Below are positions 9,601-20,463 of a stretch of 64,000 bases of DNA, one piece after another. Position 1 is the first letter of the stretch. Every line of letters starts with the position of its first letter. The DNA is from Axinella damicornis (Eukaryota > Porifera > Demospongiae > Axinellida > Axinellidae). The translations under genes and the position numbers were made by a program. The notes below the pieces were generated by a model. That model did no database searches and had not been told where the DNA came from. It was given only the letters and a program-made list of their open reading frames with translations. The stretch covers positions 10,317,467 through 10,381,466 of the forward strand of contig OZ007513.1 of NCBI GenBank assembly GCA_963931865.1. The letters run 5' to 3'.

Positions 9601-12448
9601 GTAGCAGCATATTTCAGTGTTCTGTTCAGAGGTGCATGGGTATTAGTGCACTCACAGCAAGTCATTCACAAGGCACAGTGGCTGGCTGCCTTGAAAGACT
9701 TGATCCACCCACACCCTCTTGTACATCCCACTTGTACAACACGCGCAGTTGTAGGGATCAGAAGTCACCCGAGCTTCCAGCTGGGAACTAATAAATCCAT
9801 GAACTGTGTGCAAGAGAGGAAAATCATACCATTAATTGTGTCACACATTCTAATCTCCCAAAAGAGTAGTTAGCTAACAGGACAGTGGTTGCATGAGCCT
9901 GTATGTCAGGGCCGTCACATTGGTTGCAGATACATTACTAAGGAATTCAGCCACCATTTTGCCTTACTGTATACAGCTAGTGACAGCTCCTATTCACACT
10001 AAATACATGGTTTAGGTTACTGGTATCACTAATCAGAGAAGGTGGCAGCGTTCTACACTTAGGGATGGCCAAGGACATTTCAAACTTAGTGATGTACTAG
10101 CAGGATAATGGCCAAAGAAGCTACAAAACTAAAAACCAAGCACACGAGTATAGAATGATACTGCCTAGCAGTTCAAAAATACTCGTGAATGGATCGTGGA
10201 GTACATGGGAGTCGAGAACGAGAGCGGGAGTTGACAAACAAATCGCTGAAAAGTCCGATTTCTTTTCTTCTTCTTCTTTCTTTTTCTCATTGACTAGCAT
10301 AGCTGGCCAGTTAAAGCAGCCTGTTCTTGAGCTTTCATCGTAGCAGCCCTTTTCTCTGCATACTGGCAAGAGTGGCACTTGTGGCTAGCTACGATTCTGC
10401 ACAACTCTAACACAGGGGACTTATAGTCTGAAAACTGGAAATGAAGGAGTCCTTAGATATGTGTACAATCTGCCAGTGAATCACACCACCCTATCATGCC
10501 ATGGCATGTGACATACCAGTTGTGACACAAGGACACTCTAAATACTATAATTATATTCACCACATCTACATTTCTATACTTTATGAATATGGGCGCTTCA
10601 CACATAGCCACCTGGTTCACGCAACGAGGCTACCTACAGAGTAGTACATGTACAGGGGAACGATAGACTTTGTGTTTGGCAAGGATTGTGATATGAAAAG
10701 TGAAGTTTCACTGTGGTATATAGGTACGCTGAAACTGCATGGGGTTCAGTTTGCATGTTTATAGTAAATTTGAACAGTGATTCCTATGGGAGACCTGGTG
10801 TTGAACAGGGTTTCCATGGAGATTCCCTGTACCAATGGGTGCACACATATTGATATTAATTGCCATACTATGATCTTTGTGGATTCTGTGCAGGTGTTTA
10901 CCATGGAGGCCATTGTAACACCCCAGGGCTAGTATTCGTGCAGAGTGCACAGTTATTGCTTGTTGGCACCATCTGTGGGTGCTATATTCACATGATGATG
11001 TTACTGATCAGGTGAATATTCACGACAATTGGGACTAAGTTTTACAATATTCATGAATAGTAGTATGCTTTGTTGGGCAAATAGTGGTATTCATTGGATA
11101 TACATGTAGCTACCAAGAGGTCACCCAGCTTAGGTTGAATCTCCCCCCCCCCCCGCATGCAATACCTTCATGTCTGTCGGCTTCAAGCAGGCTAAAGCAT
11201 TACAGACATCATACTCAATGTATTTCGTATTCATCAGCCACCATGCATGCACAATGACCTACATTGTGCACGGCCTTCAAAGGCTCAACTAATCTACTTC
11301 AGATCTGCATCCTGTGAGAGCCCAGAAGATGACCCACATAGGAGGCCCAGCACAGTGAGGGGAAGAGGGTAGCTATAGCTTGATCGACCTCCTCATGATG
11401 GTGCTATATGAGAGCTAGCCTGGTTTCCTTCCGATTCTACCACTTATCTGCAGCAAATTCTGTATTGACTTGGAGCTGCCAGATCACCTACATGCATGAC
11501 GTCACTATACTGTGAACTTCTAAGGCCTTATGTACATGCAGCATGTTCACTGTTGTACTCGATAACTTGCAAACAGCTGACTGTCACAAGCGACACATTT
11601 TATTGTAGCTAGGCGCTATGGTATCATCTACAATCCTGGTCCATTCCTGAAGTTTTTTGCTCGGGTAGATTGCCTGGTTCTGCACATAGTAGTGACAAGT
11701 TACTAATGAGATCAAGGTACAAAGACTGCATGGCACCCCCACACATAGCTATGCATCCTAGAACTAAGATGATTGGTTATTTTGGTACTCATTGATCAAA
11801 TTAACAACACAAAGTTATCATTGATAGCCGCAGTAGTATTTTCAATACACTCAGACCAGACAGGTAGTCTGGGTAGCTATTGATCAAGAAAGCGTGCACG
11901 TAGGCACACTGGGTCTCCCCCGCAGGCTATCTTTGTAATTCTTTTCATTCCCAGTCAGAGGGAAGTCTGGCAAGTAGGCTTGGAGGCAACAGCTACTACA
12001 TCACGGGCCAGTCACACACCAGATTTTCAGTGGCAATGACTGCTGTGTAGATAATTGCATGGTGCTTTGGTTTCCCATGCATGCACCACACAATATCGTA
12101 TGAGCTATCAGTGACGTACAGAAATTGTTTGTTTTTCTGAATGGTCATTCATTCTGCACTGGCATGTCACTGTTATTGCTATAACTTTTAGGCCTCTTGC
12201 TTGCGTATGAGTATCGTCAAGGCTCGATCTGTATGCCATGGATAGTATACGTGTATTTTATCAACTGTATAAATTGGACGACTGCATGGTTGAGCAGTTG
12301 CTGCCTATAAAAATGTGAAATCATAATAGCGTGACAAACCCATCAATAAGTGGGCGGGAGATATGCCCTACTCAAACTCACTAATGAGAATGGGTGACTG
12401 AGCGGTGGCTCCCAGAAGAGCAGCGCAGAGAACAGCAAGGAGCAGCAT
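6699..12448 (-). CDS. PLA2G15-like: Group XV (lysosomal-type) phospholipase A2, copy 8, type I
   Basis: Exons: 1, 12382-12448; 2, 9656-9803; 3, 8459-8670; 4, 6699-7492; together 1221 nt, 406 residues. All introns are GT-AG. The exon 1/2 junction reads PILI-IHGFISSQLEARV and the exon 3/4 junction APYDWRLAA-DELYRIGYY, both matching the LCAT/PLA2G15 fold. Residues 1-16 form a signal peptide. VRVPGFG lies near residues 90-96, APYDWR at 134-139, and the nucleophile elbow HSMGG puts Ser at 175. By analogy with the family, Asp325 (FGDGDGAVN) and His357 (GIDHGQ) complete the triad; their 32-residue spacing equals that of human PLA2G15. The family deacylates phospholipids and can transacylate lipophilic alcohols, normally in lysosomes. 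Unlike the soluble vertebrate enzyme, the last 25 residues are hydrophobic after a Ser/Thr/Ala-rich stretch, suggesting a GPI or membrane anchor. Function is by homology only. Confidence 0.85.
7794..8165. mobile_element. Foldback MITE in intron 3 of copy 8
   Basis: About 55-base inverted ends start TTAGTCTCGGAACCAGACCC and enclose roughly 260 bases of unrelated sequence. The flanks repeat ACTCGGT (7787-7793 and 8166-8172). Copy 7 has the uninterrupted site (ACTCAGTTCATGCAG near 14853). The same insertion is in copy 3 at 45314-45685, so it entered before that block was duplicated. No open frame of note. Confidence 0.65.
8827..9271. mobile_element. hAT-like MITE with 5-bp target duplication
   Basis: Ends CAGGGGCGGATCCAGG and CCTGGATCTGCCACTG are imperfect inverted repeats. 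CAGCT flanks both sides (8822-8826 and 9272-9276). The empty site, TCTAACAGCTTGACCTCC, is preserved in copies 7 and 2 (near 16340 and 54340). Copies at 25631-26110 and 46347-46791 occupy the same site. No transposase is encoded, so it would depend on an element elsewhere. Confidence 0.7.
9339..9376. mobile_element. Short TA-flanked hairpin
   Basis: ACCTCGTTCCCAGGCC and GGCCTGGGAACGAGGC are inverted around a 6-base loop with TA at both ends. It recurs at 26178-26215 and 46859-46896 in equivalent positions of copies 5 and 3. Confidence 0.55.
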
Positions 12449-12517
12449 CCTTTAAGGCAAACTTCTTCCAAGGATCTTCTTCCAAGATTACGCGGATGCG
12501 ATATGCGTTCGCATAAG

Positions 12518-12581
12518 TGACGTCAACATTCAGATCAGGTAACTTGCCAGCCCCACCCACACTGTCACATAATTGCTGACC
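12518..12581 (-). promoter_or_regulatory. Promoter block of copy 8
   Basis: TGACGTCA (12518-12525) lies about 70 bases upstream of the exon 1 ATG, followed by GCCAGCCCCACCCACACTGT and CATAATTGCTGACC as in the other copies. Function is inferred from conservation. Confidence 0.4.
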
Positions 12582-13739
12582 GCTACGCGCACCACGAGCG
12601 CCTAAGCTAAATGGTCATATATAACTGTGACGTGTTGAAATGCCTGTAGCGTCACCCCCTTGCATTGTAGCATGCAGCTGACGTTCATGCATGCATGCAA
12701 GGGCGTAGATAAGTTTGTAAGGGTAGGAGGGTTAGAACGAAGTGTTCCCATGAGGGGGCTTGAACCCAGACAGCATACGCATTGCAACAGAAGGATACTT
12801 CGTTAAAAGTTTATATGAGCTACGTTGTTGCAGAAATCTGATGGCAGCTAAATGTTCAGAATAATCAAGTATTTTTTAAATTTTTTATGTATTGAGAGTA
12901 TAAGGTACGTACATGCTCTCTTCGTACCAACATCCAGCAAAACTATCTGAGTAATTATTATAAGTATCGTACAGACTTTCCTCTGTTTACTTATGCAAGC
13001 ATGTTGAACATTAAAATTACATCCCTTGCCATGCATTCACCTTTCCCCCCCCCCCCCCCCCCCCCCCCCATGTGAAAAGAATAACAGTGTATATATACAT
13101 GTAATGGGTGAATGTACTGAAACTCTTGTATGAAAAATACAAATATATATATGAAAAGTAGAGTAGAGAGAGTAAAATGGATGGTTTCAAGGTGAGCACT
13201 TTGACCATGCAGTCCTCCAACATGGCTTGAACCCTTCAGTAACGCTGCTTAACTGGTGGAAGGCTAGCAATGCTGTGTGCACACCAAAGCCCATACACAG
13301 GCCGTACACACAGACATTTACCCCACCAGAAAAACAAACGCCACTTCTGGGGATCGAACCTGCGGCACCTCCGCCTAGCTGGGCTCCCAGTTGAGATGTC
13401 ATCCCACTGCACCAATCCACCATTCAATTCACTGTAAGTAGCAGTGTTCAGATTTCAAACTCCTGGCAATCGACACACTGGATAGCTACAAACTTTCCTC
13501 TGTTTACTTATGCAAGCATGTTGAACGTTATTACATCCCTGTTGCCATGCATTCACTTCACTGTGTTCAGATTTCAAACTTCAGGCAATTGACACACTGG
13601 ATTTCTAGGGTAATAACAATGTGATATAAAACTAAAAGAATAGATCTACTCTACATAGCATGCATCATCCATGGCAAAAACTCCTCTACAATGAAACAGT
13701 GGAGTATAATACTAATCCTATGTATAGTCATATACACAC
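12582..13739. other. Spacer between copies 8 and 7
   Basis: No gene is seen. It carries the same spacer as 834-1979, with a 25-base C run (13045-13069) in place of the mixed T/C tract found in the paralogs, and a SINE module annotated separately. Confidence 0.6.
13341..13422 (-). mobile_element. tRNA-derived SINE module
   Basis: Minus-strand A-box-like TGGTGCAGTGG (13404-13414) and B-box GGTTCGATCCCC (13349-13360). It is almost identical to the modules at 1562-1643 and 35909-35990. Confidence 0.45.
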
Positions 13740-15114
13740 TCACTCTAATATGAGTGCAAGTATCATTGCCGTGCTTCCCACCATAAGTGCGAGGCTGGCA
13801 GCAGCACTCACAGTAGTAGAACTGGGCATGGGAGCACCCACAATGTTTGCAACAGCTTGAAGTACGGTCGCGTCTGTTATCATCTGAGCGTGATCAATTC
13901 CGGGAAAGGTTGTGACATTAAACGGCTGACTTTGCTCATTCCTCCAATTCAGACACACTTGCGAGCTTAGAAGATTGACAACACCATCTCCATCGCCGAG
14001 GCCAATACTAGTTTCATTGGCATCAAGTCCATTGCCATAGGTATAGTTTTCCGGGGTGGGGACATTGGTACCATAGAAACAGTAGGTTGATACTCTGGGA
14101 GCAGGGAAGTTTTCATTTATTGGAACAATCCCCTGGTACATCTGGTAGCCCTGGGGGTAGCCAATGTCTGTGAAAAAAGCTTCGTAGTCATTGGCTGTGT
14201 AGGTTCGGTTGGGTGTCGTCAATAGTGTTGTGTTGTCCCAAACAGAGGGTTTGGGCAATATCCACATGGTGCTCTCAAAGGTGCGGAATAAAAAACGGTC
14301 GATGATAATCCCTCGTAATATTGCATTGGATCCGGACCATGCTCCTGAGAGAGTGACCCAAGCATTGATATACATATCTTTCCACTGCTGAGTGACCACT
14401 TCATTGAGAAAGTACAGTGACACGATACCGCCCATGCTGTGGACCACCACCGTCACCTTTTCTCCCCCATTACTGTTGTACATAGTCTCTATCAGTGATC
14501 TCACACGAGAGTAGTAGCCAATCCTATCCAGCTCATCTGGAGGTAAAGAGAGCATAATTATGTGATCAATCAACTCCAATGTTGCCCATCATTCAGACAT
14601 TCATAATATTATGAAAATGCCCATGAAGACATGTGAGCTGCTTAACTGAGCTTTCCGTACAAGGACTGAGTCAGAAACAAGCACCTAATCAAATTGTGTG
14701 ATTATATTACTACAGTTGCTTGACACTCCTTTCCAATCGGTGCTCATGAATGCTGTTAGTGCAAGGTTAGTGGAATTTGTTGCTAAGTTTTAAAAGATCA
14801 AGAATTTCAGGGCCACTTCGGACACTCACTTGGTGCATGCCATCAATCTACAAGACTCAGTTCATGCAGTTACAATCCTCACATGATCTGTTGGTCACCA
14901 GCAGTTCATGTACACAGGTCTATTGTGACGTACTACAACTTTAATAACATTGATTGAAGTACATGATGACCCATGAGCTAGCGCTAATGCACTCAATTCA
15001 TATAATCTACAAAAGCTACTCTACCACAGGAATCCACTCACTAAATTGATGAAATGAAATTCAATGTAGCTACGTGATTTGCAACCTATTTGTATAGGAC
15101 CTTCATATCTCATA

Positions 15115-15167
15115 GCCTCATTCCCAGGCCTTCTCACCCCAGCGTTGAGAAGGCCTGGGAACGAGGC
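15115..15167. mobile_element. Short TA-flanked hairpin
   Basis: GCCTCATTCCCAGGCCTTCT and its near-perfect inverted copy AGAAGGCCTGGGAACGAGGC are flanked by TA, inside intron 3 of copy 7. Same family as 3481-3542. Confidence 0.6.
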
Positions 15168-15589
15168 TACATATCTCACACCATGCTCATTCCCTGCACT
15201 TATGTTCCTTGGCTCTTAGCTACCATGGTCCCTCCAGCGCTAGCCTCAATCATTCCCATATTCACGCTCAGTGCTATCTCCATGGTAACGCATGGTAACA
15301 TTAGCAGAGGCAGCTATATATAGAGCATATGCATACCAGGTGTACAGTTTCCCCTAGGCCAGTTTACAAGATGCAAAGTCTCATTCCAACTGGCTATAGG
15401 TGGTTCACCTCCCAAGGTCCATGGCTGCTTCACATATTAATGCTGTGCTGACCAGACCGGCCTACCACGCTGTCGCTTGCCTCAGTTTGGTGGTTTGAAG
15501 CGAAGTGAAATAGACAGTATAGCAGCCCGCTCGTGTTGTTCCCGTTCCCGTTCCCATCCCGTTTCCAGTTTTTCCAGTTGCCCGCTCGT

Positions 15590-15851
15590 CCCCCGTGCCT
15601 CGACCTCAGAAAACGCCAAACGCTTAGACAGCTCTGGGGAATATGACCAACAATCAGTTCTCCTCTCTTCATGCTCACAGCGAAACAGTCACAGTCCTCG
15701 AGGGCTAGACAAAGCGCTTCGATCGATCGCTGACCATTCGAATACTAGCTGCGGCTACTAAACAAGGGCGGCGTTTCTTTCGTTCATCCCTTCCAGAGGT
15801 GCAGCTATTATTCGAGGGCGGCCACTAATCGAGTGCGGCGTTTGATCGCGG
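15590..15851. mobile_element. GCCGC-ended repeat, left part divergent
   Basis: The right part of this stretch matches the elements at 39418-39910 and 53339-53831, including the subterminal GAGGGCGGCCACTAATCGAG and the end GATCGCGG. The left part differs (CCCGTTCCCGTTCCC runs), so the left boundary is uncertain. Confidence 0.45.
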
Positions 15852-16856
15852 AAAAATGGTATTAATGTCACACCACCATAGACATATCCTAATGAGTCTC
15901 ACTCTAATTATCCCCAAGTTAAGTTAAGTTCTAATGATAGTTTGCCTGGCCTACATCCTGGTACTACCTGCAGCTAGCCTCCAATCGTATGGAGCTGCTC
16001 GGATGGTGTTCCCTCTCTCGTAACCCCTGGCAACAAAATAGTCCACGAATGTATTGAAGCCAGGGGAAGCTGGAGGAGTGTCGAGGAATTCCACGGTATT
16101 GGTGTCTCCAAATCCTGGCACCCTGACCTCTGCACCAGTGTTGTTACTGTAGGTACCATCAGTACTGTTGAAGAGAAGCCTGCAGTGGTATGGAAACATT
16201 TGTACTGAATATTCTGCTGCAGTGACTTAGTAATAAGTATGTAGGTACTTTCCTATACATAAGCCTCTCACTGAATCGGGTGATTATACTCTAAGGGAAT
16301 CCACTTACTGTATAGAATATTGAGGGATCGGCGAATGCATGTCTAACAGCTTGACCTCCATGCAGAATTTCTGAATCAGATCACATGTTATTCAGCACAG
16401 TGCACTTAGCTATAGCCACATATTCACTGTTAGGCACAGATTCAACTCTGAGACTCGACCTTGCAGCTACTCTTTATTAGGCACTGACGTATCCAGAAAC
16501 TCTGCTTCGATCCTACGGAGTGGGAAAAAGCTAGCTATAGGCCTAGTTCAAAGTGAAGTGATCTTCCTAGTCTTTAAAATTAAAATTTCACGTGTGAGAT
16601 ACAGCGCATGCTCCTAGTAACGAGTGACTAATTAGGAGACTGTATTCTACAGTCTAGTAGCATATTTCAGTGTTCTGTTCAGAGGTGCATGGGAATTAGC
16701 ACACCCACAGCAAGTCATTCACGAGGCACTGCGGCTGGCTGCCTTGAAAGACTTGATCCATCCATACCCTCCTGTACATCTCATTCGTACAACACAAGCA
16801 GTTGTAGGGATCAGAAGTCACCCGAGCTTCCAACTGGGAACCAGTTAAGCCATGAA

Positions 16857-19113
16857 CTGTGAGCAAGAGAGAAAAAATACTATTAATTTGCGTCACACAT
16901 TCTAATCTCCCAACAGAATAGTTATCAGGACATAAATGGAATCACAGTGGTTGCATGAGCCTGTATGCCAGGGCCGTCACATGTACCACATTGGCTTGAA
17001 GCTAATATCCTGGTTGTAATATTACTATCATTGAAAGAGATTCAACCACCATTTTTGCCTCACCATATATACAGCTAGTGACATTCAATAAGCTCCTATT
17101 CACACTAAAAGCAATCACAGCTGGTTTAGGTATCACTAATCAAAGAATGTCGTAACATTCTCTATTTTGGAAGGAAATGTTGAACTTACCATACTGACAT
17201 AGCTACTAGTCAGCAGGAAATGCATGGCCAAAGAAGCTACAAAATACAAACCAAGCACACGGGTAGAATGATACTGCCTAGCAATTTAAAAATACTCATA
17301 TCTTGGAAGTATATGCGAGTCAAGAACGGGAGCGGGAGTTGAGAACAAAATCACTGAAAAGGTCCGAGTTTAATTGTCGTCATCTTTCTTTGTTCTCATT
17401 GATCATGACTAGCATATCTTGCTAGCTAAAGCAGTTCTTGAGCTAGTTCATTCACAGATCAATATCTTTCGTCGTACTGGCAAGAGTGGCACTTGTGGCT
17501 AGCTACGATTCTGCACGACTCTAACACAGGGGATTACGAACCTTTGTCTTAGATATATGTTTGCAATCTGCCAGTCAATCACACCACCCTTTCATGGCAT
17601 GTGACATACCTGTTGTGACACACTTGATACTAGCCAAGCAAGTAGTGCATGTTCTCTATACCTACCACTCCTACACATTCCTATACTGTGTAATACCTTA
17701 TGAATAATGGGCACTTCACACATAGCCACCTGGTTCACGCAACGAGGCTACCTACAGAGTAGTACATGTACAGGGGAACGATAGACTTTGTGTTTGGCAA
17801 GGGAAGTGCATGGTATGAAAACCGAATTAAGTTTCACAGTGGTAGGTACGCAACTGAAACTGCCACTTAGCATGTTTATGTTTATCAGTCAATGATTGCT
17901 ATGGGAGACCTGGTGTACGTAGAACAGGGTTTTCCACGGAGAATTCTTGTCTCTGTACCCAGGGGCCCATACATATTGGATATTAATTGCCTTACTATGA
18001 TTTTGGTGGATGTATTTCTGTGCCGTTTATCATGCATGGTTACCATGGAGGCCATTGTAGCTAACACCCCAGGGTGCGTTTTCATACTACCATAACATAC
18101 AGCTAACACCACAATTTAACAGCCCCAAACTACTCATAGCTAACAGGTTGGAACCCTTCCTTGAACTTAGCTGATTAGTTGGAGTTGTACTCAGCGTAGA
18201 CCAAGCAGGCAGTCTGGGCACGAGACCACTGACGACATAACCCCTTTGAGCTAGCTATGTATGGGTTTGGTTGCAATTCTGAATATTCACAAGATGCATG
18301 ATGATGTTACTTTACTCAGAAGTATAATTATGGCCTACGCTGCACCGTGATGGCCCTCAAAGGCTCAACTAATTTACTTCAAATCTGCATCCCAGGAGAT
18401 GGCCCACAGAGGAGGCCCAGCTCAGTGAGGGAAAGAGGGTACCTATAGCTTTGCAGTGTGACCTCTTCAAGCTAGCCTGGTTTCCTTCCGATTCTGCCAC
18501 TTATCTGCAGCAAATTCTCTGTATACTACTAGTGCCCTTGTATGGCTTTGTAAACATTTATGAACACACTTTTTAGTTGTGATCTCTTCAGCCCATGCTA
18601 GTTAAGAGCTGTAAATTGAATTGAAGATACTCCACCCAAAGATACACAAATGAAAGTAGTTTGAAAGCTCAACTGTAAATGGTGTCTTAAATATTCAGCA
18701 AAATGCCTGTTTTAAAGGTGTAAAAGTGTTTAGTTACAAACTCACTGATGGTTACTAGTTAAGATTCCAAATTTGAATAGTGTATAGGCAATGCCCTGAT
18801 GAAACTACATTGCAAATTTCAACCCCTAGTTCCTTTTTGGTCTGAAGATATGGAGATTTTTGTGTCAAAATTCCATCAAAACCCCTAAAACTGGCTGAGC
18901 ACTTGTATGGTTTCTGTACTGCCATATATAGTAAAAAATCACTTTCTTTCAAACCTTATATTTTTACTTAAAATCGAAAGTTATGTACATAATACAGTAC
19001 TTCAGAGCTCAAAATGCACTGTACAAAGATTTTAAGAAGTTGACTCTCTCGCTCTGGAGCACTGTATATCCACATATACCTATTACTAATCCTATACACA
19101 CTCAAATACACAC
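16857..19113. other. Array intron remnant, then unique sequence lacking exon 1
   Basis: From 16857 to about 18.5 kb the sequence is the usual intron 1 of the array (compare 9.8-11.5 kb). From about 18.5 to 19.07 kb it is AT-rich and unlike any other part of the window. A 65-residue minus-strand frame (18755-18952) shows no recognisable family. The expected exon 1 and promoter are absent. Confidence 0.6.
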
Positions 19114-20427
19114 TCACTCAAATACGAGTGCAAGTAGCATTGCCGTGCTTCCCACCATAAGTGTGAGACTGGCAGCAGCACTCACAGTAGTAGAACTGGG
19201 CATGGGAGCACCCACAATGTTTGCAACAGCTTGAAGTACGGTCGTGTTCATTATCATTTGACCGTGATTAACTCCAGGAAAGGTTGCGGTATTAAACGGC
19301 TCGCTTTGCGCATTCCTCCAACTCAGACATACTTGTGAGCTTAGAAGATTGACAGTTCCGTCTCCATCGCCAAAAACAATGCTAGTTTCATTGGCATCAA
19401 GTCCATTGCCGTAGGTATAGCTTTCCGGGGTGGAGACATTGGTACCGTAGAAACAGTAGGTTGGTACTCTGGGGGCAGGATAGTTTTCATTTATTGGTAC
19501 AATCCCCTGGTACATCTGGTAGCCCTGAGGGTAGCGAATGTCTGTGAAAAGATCTTCATAGTCATTGGCTGTGTAGGTTCGGTTGGGCGTCGTCACTAGT
19601 GTTGCGTTACCCCAAACAGAGGGTTTGGGTAACAGCCATACGGTGCTCTCAAAGGTGCGAAATAGTAAACCCTCAGTCGTCGAGATAATCAGTTGCAAAT
19701 CTGAATTCCCCCCGGACCATGCTCCTGAGAGAGTGACCCAAGCATTGATGTACATATCTTTCCACTGCTGGGTGACCACTTCATTGAGAAAGTACAGTGA
19801 CACAATGCCACCCATGCTGTGGATCACCACCGTCACCTTTTTTCCGCTACTGTTGTGCATAGTTTCAACCAGTGATCTCACACGAGAGTAGAAACCAATC
19901 CTGTACAGCTCATCTGGAGGTAAATAAAGAGAGTAATAATTACGTGATCAATCAACTCATTCTTTGAATTAGCATGGGAAGGAGTGCCACACAACTGTAG
20001 CGATATCAATGGTAGCCACACAGCATAGCTAGATGCTAAACAATTATTTGGTTATGTTATTACTGCATGCATATATATAGTTGCCACATTCTGAAAACAA
20101 CTTCAGGACACTGGTGCAGAGCCACTACCCCACCGGAAGCAAACCATGCACCATGAGACCTCAGAAATTATAACTGGTATCAAAAGTGGGCGGATTCCCT
20201 TCTTTGCTTCTTGGTATACATTTGTATTGGTTTCAAGGAATCACTCTAGTTAGAATCCTCACATGACATGTTGCTCACCAGTAGTTCACATATGTAGGTG
20301 TATGGCCACACCTCCAAGAATCCTAATGAGTCTTACTTACCTAAGGCAACTTTGCTTCTATTATCCCAGAAGTTCTATTCCATAATAGCTAATCAGGGAC
20401 CCATCTATAGCAACGGATGTGTCCAAG

Positions 20428-20463
<36 letters not shown>

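Larger units (their letters stand above)
13740..16856 (-). pseudogene. PLA2G15-like phospholipase copy 7, type II, exon 1 not found
   Basis: Exons: 2, 16709-16856; 3, 15968-16179; 4, 13740-14536. All are open, with the same phases as the working copies. The elbow HSMGG, the acid loop GLGDGDGVVN and the GIDHAQ histidine are present, as is the hydrophobic tail. The exon 2 donor is GTGGGT where the others have GTGAGT. No match to the 67-nt signal-peptide exon or to its CRE-containing promoter could be found between 16857 and 19113. The usual intron 1 homology runs to about 18.5 kb and then changes into unrelated sequence. Without exon 1 there is no signal peptide and no start. Either this is a 5'-truncated pseudogene or an unrelated first exon is used. 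Confidence 0.65.
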
